Origin: Halioxenophilus aromaticivorans
GTDB taxonomy: Bacteria; Pseudomonadota; Gammaproteobacteria; Pseudomonadales; Cellvibrionaceae
DNA length: 64,000 nucleotides
Reading direction: 5' to 3'
Assembly (NCBI RefSeq): GCF_042850945.1
Contig: NZ_AP031496.1
Coordinates: 992,001-1,056,000 of the forward strand
The notes beneath the pieces are model-generated. The model did no database searches. It was not told the DNA's origin and saw only the letters and a list, made by a program, of their open reading frames with translations. The translations under genes were made by a program, and so were the position numbers. This document shows, piece after piece, positions 42,651 to 51,548 of this stretch (its first letter is position 1; each line of letters begins with the position of its first letter).

Positions 42651-43942
42651 TGCGCCGATTGTGCAGGGCTGGGTGATTTTTCTTTTTGCTTAATGGGCAG
42701 TGTAATAATAAATTTGCTGCCCTTGCCCTCGTCGGTTTCCACTGCGATGCTGCCGTTGTGGCTTTGGATAATTCCGTAGGAAACAGACAACCCCAGGCCA
42801 GTGCCTTCACCCACGGGTTTGGTGGTGAAGAAGGGGTCGTAAATTTTATCCAGGTTTAGGTTAGCAATGCCTTGGCCGTTGTCTTCGATTTCGATAATGG
42901 CTTGGTTATTAACCGTATGCGAGGTGGTGATTTTTATTTCGCCAAAGTCGTCGATGGCTTGGGCTGCATTGACCAGTAAGTTAACCAGTACTTGGTTAAT
43001 TTGCGGTACAACGCATTGGATAGCAGGTATCTCTCCATAGTTTTTAATGACGTTGGCTTTGTATTTAATTTCGTTGTTGGCAATGTTTAACGCAGATTCA
43101 ATGCAGGCATTAATGCCTACGGTTTGCCAAGATTGTTGCTCTGGGTGGGAGAATACGCGTAAGTCGTGCACGATTTGTGTTACTCGAGTAACGCCGGTTA
43201 GAGATTCCTGCAATAGCTGTTTAGCATCGCCAAACAAAAAGCGAAAATTGTTTTTGTTCTCCAGCTCTTTGGCTTGTAGCCAGCGCGGGTCATCGCTGAA
43301 GTTTTCGGGTATGCCCATATAAGCCTGGGCTAATTGTTCGAAGTCGCCACAGTAGTTGGCCAACATCTGTAGGTTGGAATTAATGTAGGCGATGGGGTTG
43401 TTGATCTCGTGGGCGATGCCTGCAGACAGCTGCCCCAGCGAGGCCATCTTTTCGGCTTGTAGCAGCTGATGCAGGGTTTGCTGTAGCCGCTGGTTGGTGT
43501 CGCTTAGCTCCCGTGTTCTTACTGCTACCAGGTCTTCCAGGTATTGCGACCGGCGTTTTAGCGCTAGCTGGGTTTGCACTCTAGCCAGTAACTCCTCTTG
43601 GCTATAGGGCGTGGCCAGATAATCATCCGCGCCGGCTTTAAACGCTTTGGCTACGGTTTCTGGGCTGTGGTCTGCGGATACAATCATCACTCTGGGTCGG
43701 GCTGCTTTTGCAAGCTTGGGGATGCTTTGAAGAACATCGAAACCGGAAACCCCTGGCATGTTCATATCCAGCAGTAGCAGGTCTACGTTCTGTCGATTTA
43801 ATGTTGCTAGGCATTCGTCGCCGGAGGCGGCCTCAAGCAATAGGTGGTATTGCTGGCCTAGGTGAGCGCGCAAAAGCTTGAGGTTAACGGCGTTGTCGTC
43901 GGTTAGGAGAATTCTGGGGTTATACGCTAGCGGCATATTCAT
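42647..43942 (-). CDS. Response regulator-histidine kinase hybrid (REC-HisKA-HATPase)
   Basis: About 431 residues from the ATG at 43942; a frame up to 44038 adds doubtful sequence. An N-terminal receiver domain (RILLTDDNAVNLK; phospho-Asp in LLLLDMNMPG; Lys replaced by Thr in YLATPYS, an unusual loss of the conserved lysine) is joined by a coiled coil to a histidine kinase core: H-box SAGIAHEINNPIAYIN, N-box LVNAAQAI, G1 EIEDNGQGI and G2 GTGLGLSVSYGI. No transmembrane segment, so it is cytosolic. The receiver probably controls the kinase. It is near a second receiver protein at 44.5 kb but divergent from it. Confidence 0.88.
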   Translation of the reverse strand: MNMPLAYNPRILLTDDNAVNLKLLRAHLGQQYHLLLEAASGDECLATLNRQNVDLLLLDMNMPGVSGFDVLQSIPKLAKAARPRVMIVSADHSPETVAKAFKAGADDYLATPYSQEELLARVQTQLALKRRSQYLEDLVAVRTRELSDTNQRLQQTLHQLLQAEKMASLGQLSAGIAHEINNPIAYINSNLQMLANYCGDFEQLAQAYMGIPENFSDDPRWLQAKELENKNNFRFLFGDAKQLLQESLTGVTRVTQIVHDLRVFSHPEQQSWQTVGINACIESALNIANNEIKYKANVIKNYGEIPAIQCVVPQINQVLVNLLVNAAQAIDDFGEIKITTSHTVNNQAIIEIEDNGQGIANLNLDKIYDPFFTTKPVGEGTGLGLSVSYGIIQSHNGSIAVETDEGKGSKFIITLPIKQKEKSPSPAQSAH

Positions 43943-44103
43943 AGGGTCGGTTTTCAATCTTCCACGCAAATTGAAATTAATAGAGCGCGTTGCTCTGTAG
44001 AAAATGCATTTCCCTATGTTGCAAAGCAGTATACCCAATAAAGAGCAGATTAGACCACGGGCTTGTGTGGTTAAAGGTGGAGTCTGTTGGTTGAGTGTGA
44101 CCC

Positions 44104-44130
44104 TAAAAAAAGCCCCTCGATACAGCGGAG
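44104..44130 (-). terminator. Leftward Rho-independent terminator
   Basis: On the minus strand CCCCTC pairs with GAGGGG, followed by GCTTTTTTT. It has no upstream protein gene on that strand, which suggests that it ends the small RNA. Confidence 0.82.
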
Positions 44131-44203
44131 GGGAAAGGGTCTTAGGGTTGGGTTGCTAATGTAGCAAGCGTGTAAGTAAGTACTTACTGATTAGAATATG
44201 AGG
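44104..44203 (-). ncRNA. Candidate small RNA of about 100 bases
   Basis: A minus-strand unit with a sigma-70-like promoter (44210-44238) and a strong terminator (44104-44130) but no open frame between. The predicted RNA has a hairpin TTGCT/AGCAA in the middle, a short AGTAAGTACTTACT palindrome near its 5' end, and a C-rich single-stranded stretch before the terminator, which could be a seed region. Hfq-type sRNAs end in this way. Ends are estimates. Confidence 0.5.
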
Positions 44204-44209
44204 GCGCGT

Positions 44210-44238
44210 ATTATTAAGAAACCTGTCTAAACTGTCAA
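44210..44238 (-). promoter_or_regulatory. Sigma-70-like promoter of the candidate small RNA
   Basis: Minus strand: perfect -35 TTGACA (44233-44238), 16-17 base spacer, -10 TAATAA/AATAAT (44210-44216). Confidence 0.6.
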
Positions 44239-44520
44239 CACGATCTTTGCATCGAGTAGGACGCACGGAATTCTTAAAACTTGTACAAATGACTCGGGCG
44301 CCGGGTTATAGTTTGCCGTTATCAGGCGGGGCGTATACTCGGTGTGGCTACTCTTTATTGCGGTTCCTATCCTTTGGATCGTTTTTTTATGTCTGGGTGA
44401 TAAAAATAACAACGGCGACAGTGGTTAGATTGCCGGTAACGAATTTTTGTAAGTGCATTTAGGTGGCTTTATTTAGGTTGATCTAAACAAGAGTGCCGAC
44501 TGAAGACGAGGGGAGCTGGC

Positions 44521-45087
44521 ATGACAGAAGTACGGGTCTTAACCACGGGAGAAGCAGCGAAGTTCTGCGGGGTTAACTTTCGTACCATTATTCGATGGAT
44601 CGAACGCGGCAAGTTAAAGGCGTATAAGTTGCCTGGCCGTGGCGATCACCGAATACGAGTTGAAGATTTTGTGGTGTTTTTGCAGGAAAATGACCTGCCC
44701 ATTCCGGATGAGTTTTTGCCCGCCACGCGCTCGGTGTTGATTGTTGAAGACAACCGAGAGATGGCCTCGGCCATTGGCAGAGTATTGCTAAGAGAAGGGT
44801 TCACCGTGGAGGTGGCGCACGATGGCTTTGCCGCTGGCGCGCAATTGGCCGCTAGCAAGCCAGCCATTATGACGCTGGATTTAAAGATGCCTGGCCTGGA
44901 TGGCTACGGTGTTTTGGAATACGTGCGCAACCACGAAGACTACAAGAATCTAAAAATTTTGGTGGTTTCTGCCGATACGGAAGAGGGCTTGGCTAAGGCG
45001 CAATCTGCCGGTGCGGACGCCATACTGCGTAAGCCCTTTCAAAACGAAGAGCTGCTGCAAGCGGTGGAAGCCCTGATGCCGTCCTAG
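44521..45087 (+). CDS. Excisionase/MerR-type HTH fused to receiver domain
   Basis: A 188-residue fusion. Residues 5-60 are an excisionase-like winged HTH (LTTGEAAKFCGVNFRTIIRWIERGKLKAYKLPGRGDHRI), and residues about 68-188 form a receiver domain (SVLIVEDNREMA; phospho-Asp in MTLDLKMPG; Lys in ILRKPFQ). Having the DNA-binding part in front of the receiver is the reverse of the usual response regulator order. It likely binds DNA after phosphorylation by an unlinked kinase; the nearby REC-kinase hybrid is a candidate. It has a GAGGGGAGC ribosome site. Confidence 0.9.
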   Translation: MTEVRVLTTGEAAKFCGVNFRTIIRWIERGKLKAYKLPGRGDHRIRVEDFVVFLQENDLPIPDEFLPATRSVLIVEDNREMASAIGRVLLREGFTVEVAHDGFAAGAQLAASKPAIMTLDLKMPGLDGYGVLEYVRNHEDYKNLKILVVSADTEEGLAKAQSAGADAILRKPFQNEELLQAVEALMPS

Positions 45088-45147
45088 GACGGCATCGTAA
45101 TCTGCGTTTACCGGTGGGTTTCAACCGGCTGGTTGATCCAGGTCAGC

Positions 45148-46656
45148 TTAAAACAGTTCTTCGGCGTTGGGCGGGCAATGGTAGCTCTCACATACAACGC
45201 CGTCGTCGGTGGATACCAAATGCACATCAAATCCCCATATGCGGTGCACGTGGCGCAGCACTTCGTCCGCCGATTCGCCCAGGGGCATACGATTGTGGCG
45301 GGTGTGTTCTAGGGTAATGGAGCGGTCGCCACGCACGTTGACCTTTTTCACCTGGATGTTTGGCTCGCGGTTGCCCAGATTGTATTGGCCAGCCAGTGAC
45401 TCTCTTATGCGTTGGTAGCCGTCGTAATCGTGAATGGCGCCAATCAAAATATCGCTCTCTAGGTTATCGTCGACGATATTGAACAGTTTCATATCGCGCA
45501 TTACTTTGGGCGATAAGTACTGCAAAATAAAACTCTCATCTTTGAAGTTGCGCATGGCGAAATGCAGCGTCTCTACCCAGTTGCTGCCGGCGATATCGGG
45601 GAACCAATCGCGGTCCTCGGCGGTGGGGTTTTCACAAATTCTGCGCAGGTCTGTAAAGATGTTGAATCCCAGGGTGTATGGGTTGATACCGGAGTAATAC
45701 TTGCTGTTGTAGGGTGGTTGGTAAACCACACTGGAATGTGACTGTAAAAACTCCATCATAAAGCCGTCGGACAGCTTACCGCGGTCGTAGAGGGTATTCA
45801 GCAAGGTGTAGTGCCAAAAAGTGGCCCAGCCTTCGTTCATTACCTGGGTTTGGCGTTGAGGATAAAAATACTGCGCTACCTTACGCACGATGCGGACGAT
45901 TTCTCGCTGCCAGGGCTCCAGCAGAGGAGCGTTTTTCTCAAAGAAATAGAGCAGGTTCTCCTGGGGCTCCGACGGGAACAAAAACTCTTCTTTGGTGGCG
46001 GTACTGGCCTCGCTGATAGGGATGGTGCGCCATAGGTCGTTAACCTGGCGTTGTAAATACTCAGCCCGCTCTTTCTGTCGGAACTGTTCCTCGGCATTGG
46101 AGATGGGGGTGGGGCGCTGATAGCGATCGACGCCGTAATTCATAATGGCGTGGCAGGAATCCAGCAGTTGTTCCACTGCATTGATGCCGTGGCGTTCTTC
46201 GCACTTGGCGACGTAATTTTTTGCAAAAACCAAGTAATCGATGATGGACTCGGCATCGGTCCAGGCACGGAATAGGTAGTTGCCTTTAAAAAACGAATTG
46301 TGGCCGTAGCTGGCGTGGGCAATCACCAGGGCTTGCATGGTCATGGTGTTTTCTTCCATGAGGTAAGCAATACACGGCGATGAGTTGATAACGATCTCGT
46401 AGGCCAAGCCCATTTGGCCACGCGTATAGGAGCGCTCGGTGTTTAAAAATTGCTTGCCGTAGCTCCAGTGGTTGTAACCGATGGGCATGCCTACCGATGA
46501 GTAGGCGTCCATCATTTGCTCTGAGCTGATGATCTCGATCTGGTTGGGGTAGGTGTCCAAGCCAAATTCTTTGGCGATGGCGCCTATCTCTTTGTCGTAG
46601 GTTTCGATCAGCTCGAACGTCCATTCGGACGAGGTCGAGATGGGATTCTGGCTCAT
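45148..46656 (-). CDS. SpoVR family protein (YcgB)
   Basis: A 502-residue SpoVR/YcgB protein (WSYGKQFLNTERSYTRGQMGLAYEIVINSSPCIAYLMEEN; MNEGWATFWHYTLLNTLYD; NPYTLGFNIFTDLRRICENP). The family is conserved with PrkA and YeaH in gammaproteobacteria and is linked to stationary-phase and nitrogen stress; its molecular role is unknown. It is the third gene of the prkA-yeaH-spoVR operon and overlaps yeaH by four bases. Confidence 0.96.
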   Translation of the reverse strand: MSQNPISTSSEWTFELIETYDKEIGAIAKEFGLDTYPNQIEIISSEQMMDAYSSVGMPIGYNHWSYGKQFLNTERSYTRGQMGLAYEIVINSSPCIAYLMEENTMTMQALVIAHASYGHNSFFKGNYLFRAWTDAESIIDYLVFAKNYVAKCEERHGINAVEQLLDSCHAIMNYGVDRYQRPTPISNAEEQFRQKERAEYLQRQVNDLWRTIPISEASTATKEEFLFPSEPQENLLYFFEKNAPLLEPWQREIVRIVRKVAQYFYPQRQTQVMNEGWATFWHYTLLNTLYDRGKLSDGFMMEFLQSHSSVVYQPPYNSKYYSGINPYTLGFNIFTDLRRICENPTAEDRDWFPDIAGSNWVETLHFAMRNFKDESFILQYLSPKVMRDMKLFNIVDDNLESDILIGAIHDYDGYQRIRESLAGQYNLGNREPNIQVKKVNVRGDRSITLEHTRHNRMPLGESADEVLRHVHRIWGFDVHLVSTDDGVVCESYHCPPNAEELF

Positions 46657-47933
46657 GCTGTCTTCTTCTGAAATAGTTCTCGAAATACCGGGTAGATGTC
46701 CGTTAGATCAATGATCTGCTGCATGGCAAATCGATCCGGAAAGGCCTCTGCCACGGTTTCGTATTCCTCCCACAGCGCTTGATGCTGGCGCGGGGTGATT
46801 TCGATGTACGAGTAATATTGCAGTTTCGGCAATATGTCTTTGATCAACAAGGTAGAACAGGTGGTGGAGTCGTCATTCCAGTTGTCGCCATCCGAAGCTT
46901 GGGCGCCGTATACGTTCCACTCGCTGGTGGGGTAACGCTCTTCCAGGATGTCTTTCATCATGTACAGAGCGCTGGATACAATGGTGCCCCCGGTTTCACG
47001 GGAATAAAAGAACTCTTCTTCCTCTACCTCTTTGGCGCTGGTGTGGTGGCGTATAAACACGACCTCGGTGCGCTCGTAATTACGCTGCAAAAACAAATAC
47101 AGCAAAATGAAAAACCGTTTGGCCATGTCTTTGGTGGCTTGGCTCATGGAGCCGGAGACGTCCATTAGGCAAAACATTACCGCTTTGCTGTGTGGCACCG
47201 GGTATTTCACTTGCAGGTTGTATTTGATGTCGAAGTCGTCGAGCCACGGTACCTTTTGAATGGCGCCACGCAGGGCGGCAATCTCCGTTAACACCGCTTC
47301 GATACGTTTGTGGTCTTTGAGCGCTGGATCCATAGCCTCGAGTTTTTCGAGTTCTTCTTCCAGTGCCTTAATTTTTCTGCGTTTGCCACCGGTCAGTGCA
47401 ATGCGCCGAGCATTGGCTGAACGCAACGAACGCACAATGTTGATTTGGCCGGGGGAGCCCTGGTTGGACACCCCCGCCCGACGGGTTTTAAATTCCTCGT
47501 TACCCGACAGTTGGCGCTTCACTAGATTGGGCAGTTCTAAATCCTCGAACATAAAGTCGAGAAATTCGTCCTGTGTTATTTGAAAGACGAAATCGTCTAT
47601 GCCCTCGCCCTGGTCACTGGCATTGCCTTCGCCGGCTCCGTCGCCGCCGCCTCCACCGGGTGGTCGGGGTACACGGTCGCCCGCGACAAACTGATCATTA
47701 CCGGGCAGTACGCGCTCCTGATACCCTCCTTGGCCGTGGTGAAACACCGGCTCGGATATATCCTTGGTGGGTATGCTTATTTGCTCACCGTTTTCCATGT
47801 CGGTGATGGAACGCTTGGTAACTGCCTCTGAAACCGCTTTCTTGATATGCTGCCGATAGCGTCGCAAAAATCGTTGCCGGTTCACCATGGACTTGTTTTT
47901 GGCGTTTAGGCGCCGGTCTATGATGTAACTCAT
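46653..47933 (-). CDS. yeaH: YeaH/YhbH family protein (DUF444)
   Basis: A 426-residue protein with an N-terminal basic part, a Gly/Pro-rich linker (RPPGGGGGDGAGEGN) and a C-terminal von Willebrand-A-like domain with a MIDAS start LMDVSGSMS. It belongs to the stress-linked triad with PrkA and SpoVR and may act as an adaptor. Located between the two, 40 bases after prkA and overlapping spoVR by the ATGA. Confidence 0.95.
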   Translation of the reverse strand: MSYIIDRRLNAKNKSMVNRQRFLRRYRQHIKKAVSEAVTKRSITDMENGEQISIPTKDISEPVFHHGQGGYQERVLPGNDQFVAGDRVPRPPGGGGGDGAGEGNASDQGEGIDDFVFQITQDEFLDFMFEDLELPNLVKRQLSGNEEFKTRRAGVSNQGSPGQINIVRSLRSANARRIALTGGKRRKIKALEEELEKLEAMDPALKDHKRIEAVLTEIAALRGAIQKVPWLDDFDIKYNLQVKYPVPHSKAVMFCLMDVSGSMSQATKDMAKRFFILLYLFLQRNYERTEVVFIRHHTSAKEVEEEEFFYSRETGGTIVSSALYMMKDILEERYPTSEWNVYGAQASDGDNWNDDSTTCSTLLIKDILPKLQYYSYIEITPRQHQALWEEYETVAEAFPDRFAMQQIIDLTDIYPVFRELFQKKTA

Positions 47934-47973
47934 CCAAACTCCTCAGTTGGTTGCCGTTATTGGCTGTGCCACG

Positions 47974-49896
47974 TTACTGAGATTTGCGCACGCGGAGGTA
48001 CCATTCAGACAGCAGGCGAACTTGTTTTTCTGTATAGCCGCGCTCAGTCATGCGGACGACAAAATCTTGGTGTTTCTTTTTGTCGTCGTTAGACGCTTTG
48101 GCATTAAAAGAGATAACTGGCAATAAATCTTCAGTATTAGAGAACATTTTCTTCTCTATTACTGTGCGCAGTTTTTCGTAGCTATTCCAGGCGGGGTTCT
48201 TCCCGTTATTGTTCGCACGGGCCCTTAACACAAAGTTAACAACTTCGTTGCGGAAGTCTTTCGGATTGCTTATGCCTGCCGGTTTTTCGATTTTTTCCAG
48301 TTCTTCGTTGAGAGAAGCACGGTCTAGTATCTCGCCGGTTTCTGGGTCTCGGTACTCTTGGTCCTGAATCCAGAAGTCGGCGTAGGTCACGTACCGGTCA
48401 AAGATATTTTGGCCATACTCGGCGTAGGACTCTAAATACGCGGTTTGAATCTCTTTACCGATAAACTCGACGTACTTGGGCGCGAGGTACTCTTTGATGT
48501 AACCGACGTAGCGGTCCTGAACTTCTTGCTGGTATTGTTCCTGTTCAATTTGTTGCTCCAGTACGTACAACAAGTGCACTGGATTGGCGGCAACTTCGGT
48601 GGGATCGAAGTTGAAAACCTTGGATAAAATCTTGAATGCAAAGCGAGTTGAAAGTCCCGCCATGCCTTCGTCTACCCCGGCGTTGTCTTTGTATTCTTGT
48701 AAAGATTTGGCTTTGGGGTCGGTGTCTTTCAGGTTTTCACCGTTGTAAATGCGCATTTTGGAAAATACATTGGAGTTTTCCGGCATTTTTATGCGCGACA
48801 AAACACTGAACTGCGCCAGCATTTTGAGGGTGTCCGGCGCGCAGGGTGACTGACTCAACGAGGAGTGCTCAAGCAGTTTCTCGTAAATTTTTATTTCTTC
48901 CGATACGCGCAAACAATACGGGACTTTAACGATGTAAACCCGGTCAATGAATGCTTCGTTGTTTTTGTTAGTTTTAAAACTCTGCCACTCGCTTTCGTTT
49001 GAGTGAGCCAGGATAACACCTTCGTAGGGGATGGCGCCCAGGCCTTCTGTACTGTTGTAGTTGCCCTCTTGGGTAGCGGTGAGCAGAGGGTGCAGTACTT
49101 TGATGGGCGCTTTAAACATCTCCACAAATTCCATGATGCCCTGGTTGGCTCGGCACAGACCGCCGGAGAAACTGTAGGCATCGGGATCGTTTTGTGGGAA
49201 TTCTTCCAAGCGGCGAATATCCACTTTGCCCACCAAAGAAGAAATATCTTGGTTGTTTTCGTCACCGGGCTCGGTTTTTGAAATGGCTACTTGGTCTAGG
49301 GTGGAGGGGTAAACTTTTACTACTTTAAATTTACTAATGTCGCCGCGGAATTCATGCAGGCGCTTAACGGCCCAAGGCGACATAATGGTTTTGATATAAC
49401 GAGAAGGAATACCGAAGTCTTCGCGCAGAATCTCGCCATCTTCTTCTGGATCAAACAGGCCCAAGGGGCTTTCGAAAACCGGCGAACCTTTGATGCAATA
49501 AATGGGTTGATTTTCCATTAAGGATTTGAGTTTTTCCGCCAGGGATGACTTGCCGCCGCCCACCGGGCCCAGTAGGTAGAGTATTTGTTTTTTCTCTTCC
49601 AAGCCCTGCGCCGCGTGTTTAAAAAACGACACGATTTGTTCGATGGCTTCTTCCATGCCATAGAATTCTTCGAAGGCTTTGTAGCGCTTGATAATTTTGT
49701 TGGAAAAAATACGAGAAAGCCGCGAATCCAGAGAGGTGTCGACCAGCTCGGGTTCGCCAATGGCCATTAACATCCGCTCTGCGGCAGTGGCATAAACCCC
49801 CGGATCTGCCTTGCACAGATCGAGATACTCTTGAATGGTAAGTTCTTCCTCCTGAGTGGTCGCGTAACGATCCTGATAGTGACTGAAAATACTCAT
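47974..49896 (-). CDS. prkA: PrkA serine protein kinase/AAA+ protein (YeaG)
   Basis: 640 residues from MSIFSHYQDRY, the conserved start; the frame runs 16 codons further without support. The N-terminal AAA+ part has Walker A GPVGGGKSS and the segment VILAHSNESEW; the C-terminal part is the PrkA kinase-like domain (ISNPKDFRNEVVNFVLRARANNNGKNPAW). E. coli YeaG has kinase activity and, with YeaH, adapts cells to nitrogen starvation. First gene of the prkA-yeaH-spoVR unit. Confidence 0.96.
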   Translation of the reverse strand: MSIFSHYQDRYATTQEEELTIQEYLDLCKADPGVYATAAERMLMAIGEPELVDTSLDSRLSRIFSNKIIKRYKAFEEFYGMEEAIEQIVSFFKHAAQGLEEKKQILYLLGPVGGGKSSLAEKLKSLMENQPIYCIKGSPVFESPLGLFDPEEDGEILREDFGIPSRYIKTIMSPWAVKRLHEFRGDISKFKVVKVYPSTLDQVAISKTEPGDENNQDISSLVGKVDIRRLEEFPQNDPDAYSFSGGLCRANQGIMEFVEMFKAPIKVLHPLLTATQEGNYNSTEGLGAIPYEGVILAHSNESEWQSFKTNKNNEAFIDRVYIVKVPYCLRVSEEIKIYEKLLEHSSLSQSPCAPDTLKMLAQFSVLSRIKMPENSNVFSKMRIYNGENLKDTDPKAKSLQEYKDNAGVDEGMAGLSTRFAFKILSKVFNFDPTEVAANPVHLLYVLEQQIEQEQYQQEVQDRYVGYIKEYLAPKYVEFIGKEIQTAYLESYAEYGQNIFDRYVTYADFWIQDQEYRDPETGEILDRASLNEELEKIEKPAGISNPKDFRNEVVNFVLRARANNNGKNPAWNSYEKLRTVIEKKMFSNTEDLLPVISFNAKASNDDKKKHQDFVVRMTERGYTEKQVRLLSEWYLRVRKSQ

Positions 49897-50379
49897 CTGA
49901 TGCATCCTCTTGCGTTTGCTTGGCGCGCGGGGCCGATATAGCACGATTTACAATTTACGTGCCAGAAGGCAGTGCGGACCAAAACCAGTTGACGTTTCCA
50001 CCTGAGCTGCCCGATTCAACGGTGAAACTTAGGTGAGACTCTGTACTTGTAACTGTCGCCGGTGCAGGTAGCGATTCTTGTTTGGCTGGGGTTCTCCTTG
50101 CGGGGAATGCCGTAAGCAGTTTGCTTGATGCCAAGTGGGCTCGTTTGCGATGTTTGGCGCACTTGGTGGCATATAACGGGCTATGAAGTTTAAGAACCGT
50201 AAAAAGGCATGAAGTTCATAGCTTTACCCGAAGGCAATCTCTTTTTTTGTGTTGTCTTTCAAAGGAGATTAGCCAGACTGTAATCAATTCAGTATTACAG
50301 TTATTATTGGTTCATAAACTGCGAAAGCGCAATAAAAAAGATCGTAAAACACCAAATTAAATATAGGAAGAAATTGATC
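49897..50379. other. Divergent regulatory region between prkA and galE
   Basis: No gene. It holds a perfect inverted repeat CTGTAAT/ATTACAG (50278-50284 with 50294-50300) about 80 bases before galE, a possible operator. Promoters of the prkA operon should also lie here. Confidence 0.5.
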
Positions 50380-51402
50380 ATGGGAATGATTTTGGTGACC
50401 GGCGGTGCCGGATACATAGGCAGCCACACCTGTTTAGAACTGCTCGCAGCAGGCTTTGAGCTGGTGGTGTTAGACAACCTGAAAAACAGCAAGTCCGAAT
50501 CGCTCACTCGGGTGGAAAAAATTACGGGAAAGTCGATCTCTTTCGTTGAAGGAGATATACGAGACAGAAATCTATTGCGGGAGTTGTTTAACGAATATTC
50601 AGTTGATGCGGTGATTCACTTTGCCGGTTTAAAAGCGGTGGGCGAATCTGCCGAAAAACCCTTGGCTTACTACGACAATAACGTATCCGGTTCAGTTGCC
50701 TTGTTTGAGGTAATGGAAGAGTGCGGCTGTACTAATATTGTGTTCAGTTCCTCCGCTACAGTGTACGGCGCTGATGCCCCTGTGCCCTACCAAGAATCCA
50801 TGGCAACCAGCGCAACTAACGTCTATGGGCGCACCAAGCTAATGGTGGAAGAGATCCTCAAAGATACTTGTGCTAAACCCAACTCTGCGTGGCGAGTGTC
50901 TCTGCTGCGTTACTTTAACCCTATTGGTGCCCACCCCAGCGGTGATATCGGTGAAGATCCCAACGGCATTCCCAACAATCTTTTACCTTACATTGCCCAG
51001 GTGAGCGTAGGTAAGCGCGAATTCCTAGGCGTGTTTGGCGATGATTACCCCACCCGTGACGGCACTGGCGTGCGTGACTATATCCACGTGGTGGATTTGG
51101 CCAAGGGCCACCTGGCGGCGTTAAACAAGCTGCTGGGCAGCGACAGTGGTTGCCAGGTATACAACCTGGGCGCTGGCCGTGGTTTGAGCGTGTTAGAAAT
51201 GGTAAAGGCCTACGAAGAAGCCTGTGGTAAGCCAATCCCTTACAGGGTGCTGCCACGGCGGGCAGGGGACTTGGCCGAGTTCTACGCCGACGCCGATAAA
51301 GCCCTGGCGGAATTGGGCTGGAAGGTGGAGTTGGGCGTGGAAGCCATGGTGGCGGATACCTGGCGCTGGCAGTCCAATAATCCCAACGGGTTTGGTGATT
51401 AA
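50380..51402 (+). CDS. galE: UDP-glucose 4-epimerase GalE
   Basis: About 340 residues, an extended short-chain dehydrogenase. The NAD-binding GGAGYIGSH is at the start and the catalytic Tyr-Lys pair in VYGRTKLMVEE follows the Ser of FSSSATVYG. The domain LRYFNPIGAHPSG and GTGVRDYIHVVDLAKGH are diagnostic. It interconverts UDP-glucose and UDP-galactose for polysaccharide synthesis. The start at 50380 was chosen because AGGAAG lies nine bases upstream. Its downstream terminator has been split by an IS element. Confidence 0.96.
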   Translation: MGMILVTGGAGYIGSHTCLELLAAGFELVVLDNLKNSKSESLTRVEKITGKSISFVEGDIRDRNLLRELFNEYSVDAVIHFAGLKAVGESAEKPLAYYDNNVSGSVALFEVMEECGCTNIVFSSSATVYGADAPVPYQESMATSATNVYGRTKLMVEEILKDTCAKPNSAWRVSLLRYFNPIGAHPSGDIGEDPNGIPNNLLPYIAQVSVGKREFLGVFGDDYPTRDGTGVRDYIHVVDLAKGHLAALNKLLGSDSGCQVYNLGAGRGLSVLEMVKAYEEACGKPIPYRVLPRRAGDLAEFYADADKALAELGWKVELGVEAMVADTWRWQSNNPNGFGD

Positions 51403-51475
51403 TTCCTCGTCGTGCTAAAGCAGCGTGCCCGCCGCTTCGCGTATCAAAGCAAGCGCTGGCGTTAAGCACAAAAAA

Positions 51476-51495
51476 GCCCGGGTTTATGCCCGGGC
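51476..51495 (-). terminator. Left half-copy of the galE/apaH terminator, target duplication
   Basis: The 20-base hairpin GCCCGGGTTTATGCCCGGGC preceded by AAAAAA. With T-tract only on the minus strand, it can now stop only leftward transcripts. The same 20 bases follow the IS at 53075-53094. Confidence 0.85.
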
Positions 51496-51507
51496 CAGAC
51501 TGCTGAC

Positions 51508-51540
51508 AAAGCCCTAGCGCGTGCGCTGGGGCTTTGTTTT
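51508..51540 (+). terminator. Terminator hairpin inside the left IS end
   Basis: AAAGCCC-T-AGCGC pairs with GCGCT-G-GGGCTTT, followed by GTTTT. It lies directly before the transposase ribosome site and would stop transcripts coming from galE, insulating the transposase. Confidence 0.82.
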
Positions 51541-51548
51541 AATGGGGA

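Larger units (their letters stand above)
43943..44520. other. Regulatory spacer between two receiver-protein genes
   Basis: Contains a complete leftward promoter-to-terminator unit (44104-44238, separate entries). The frame at 44247-44462 is not supported as coding. The ribosome binding site of the rightward gene is GAGGGGAGC just before 44521. Confidence 0.6.
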
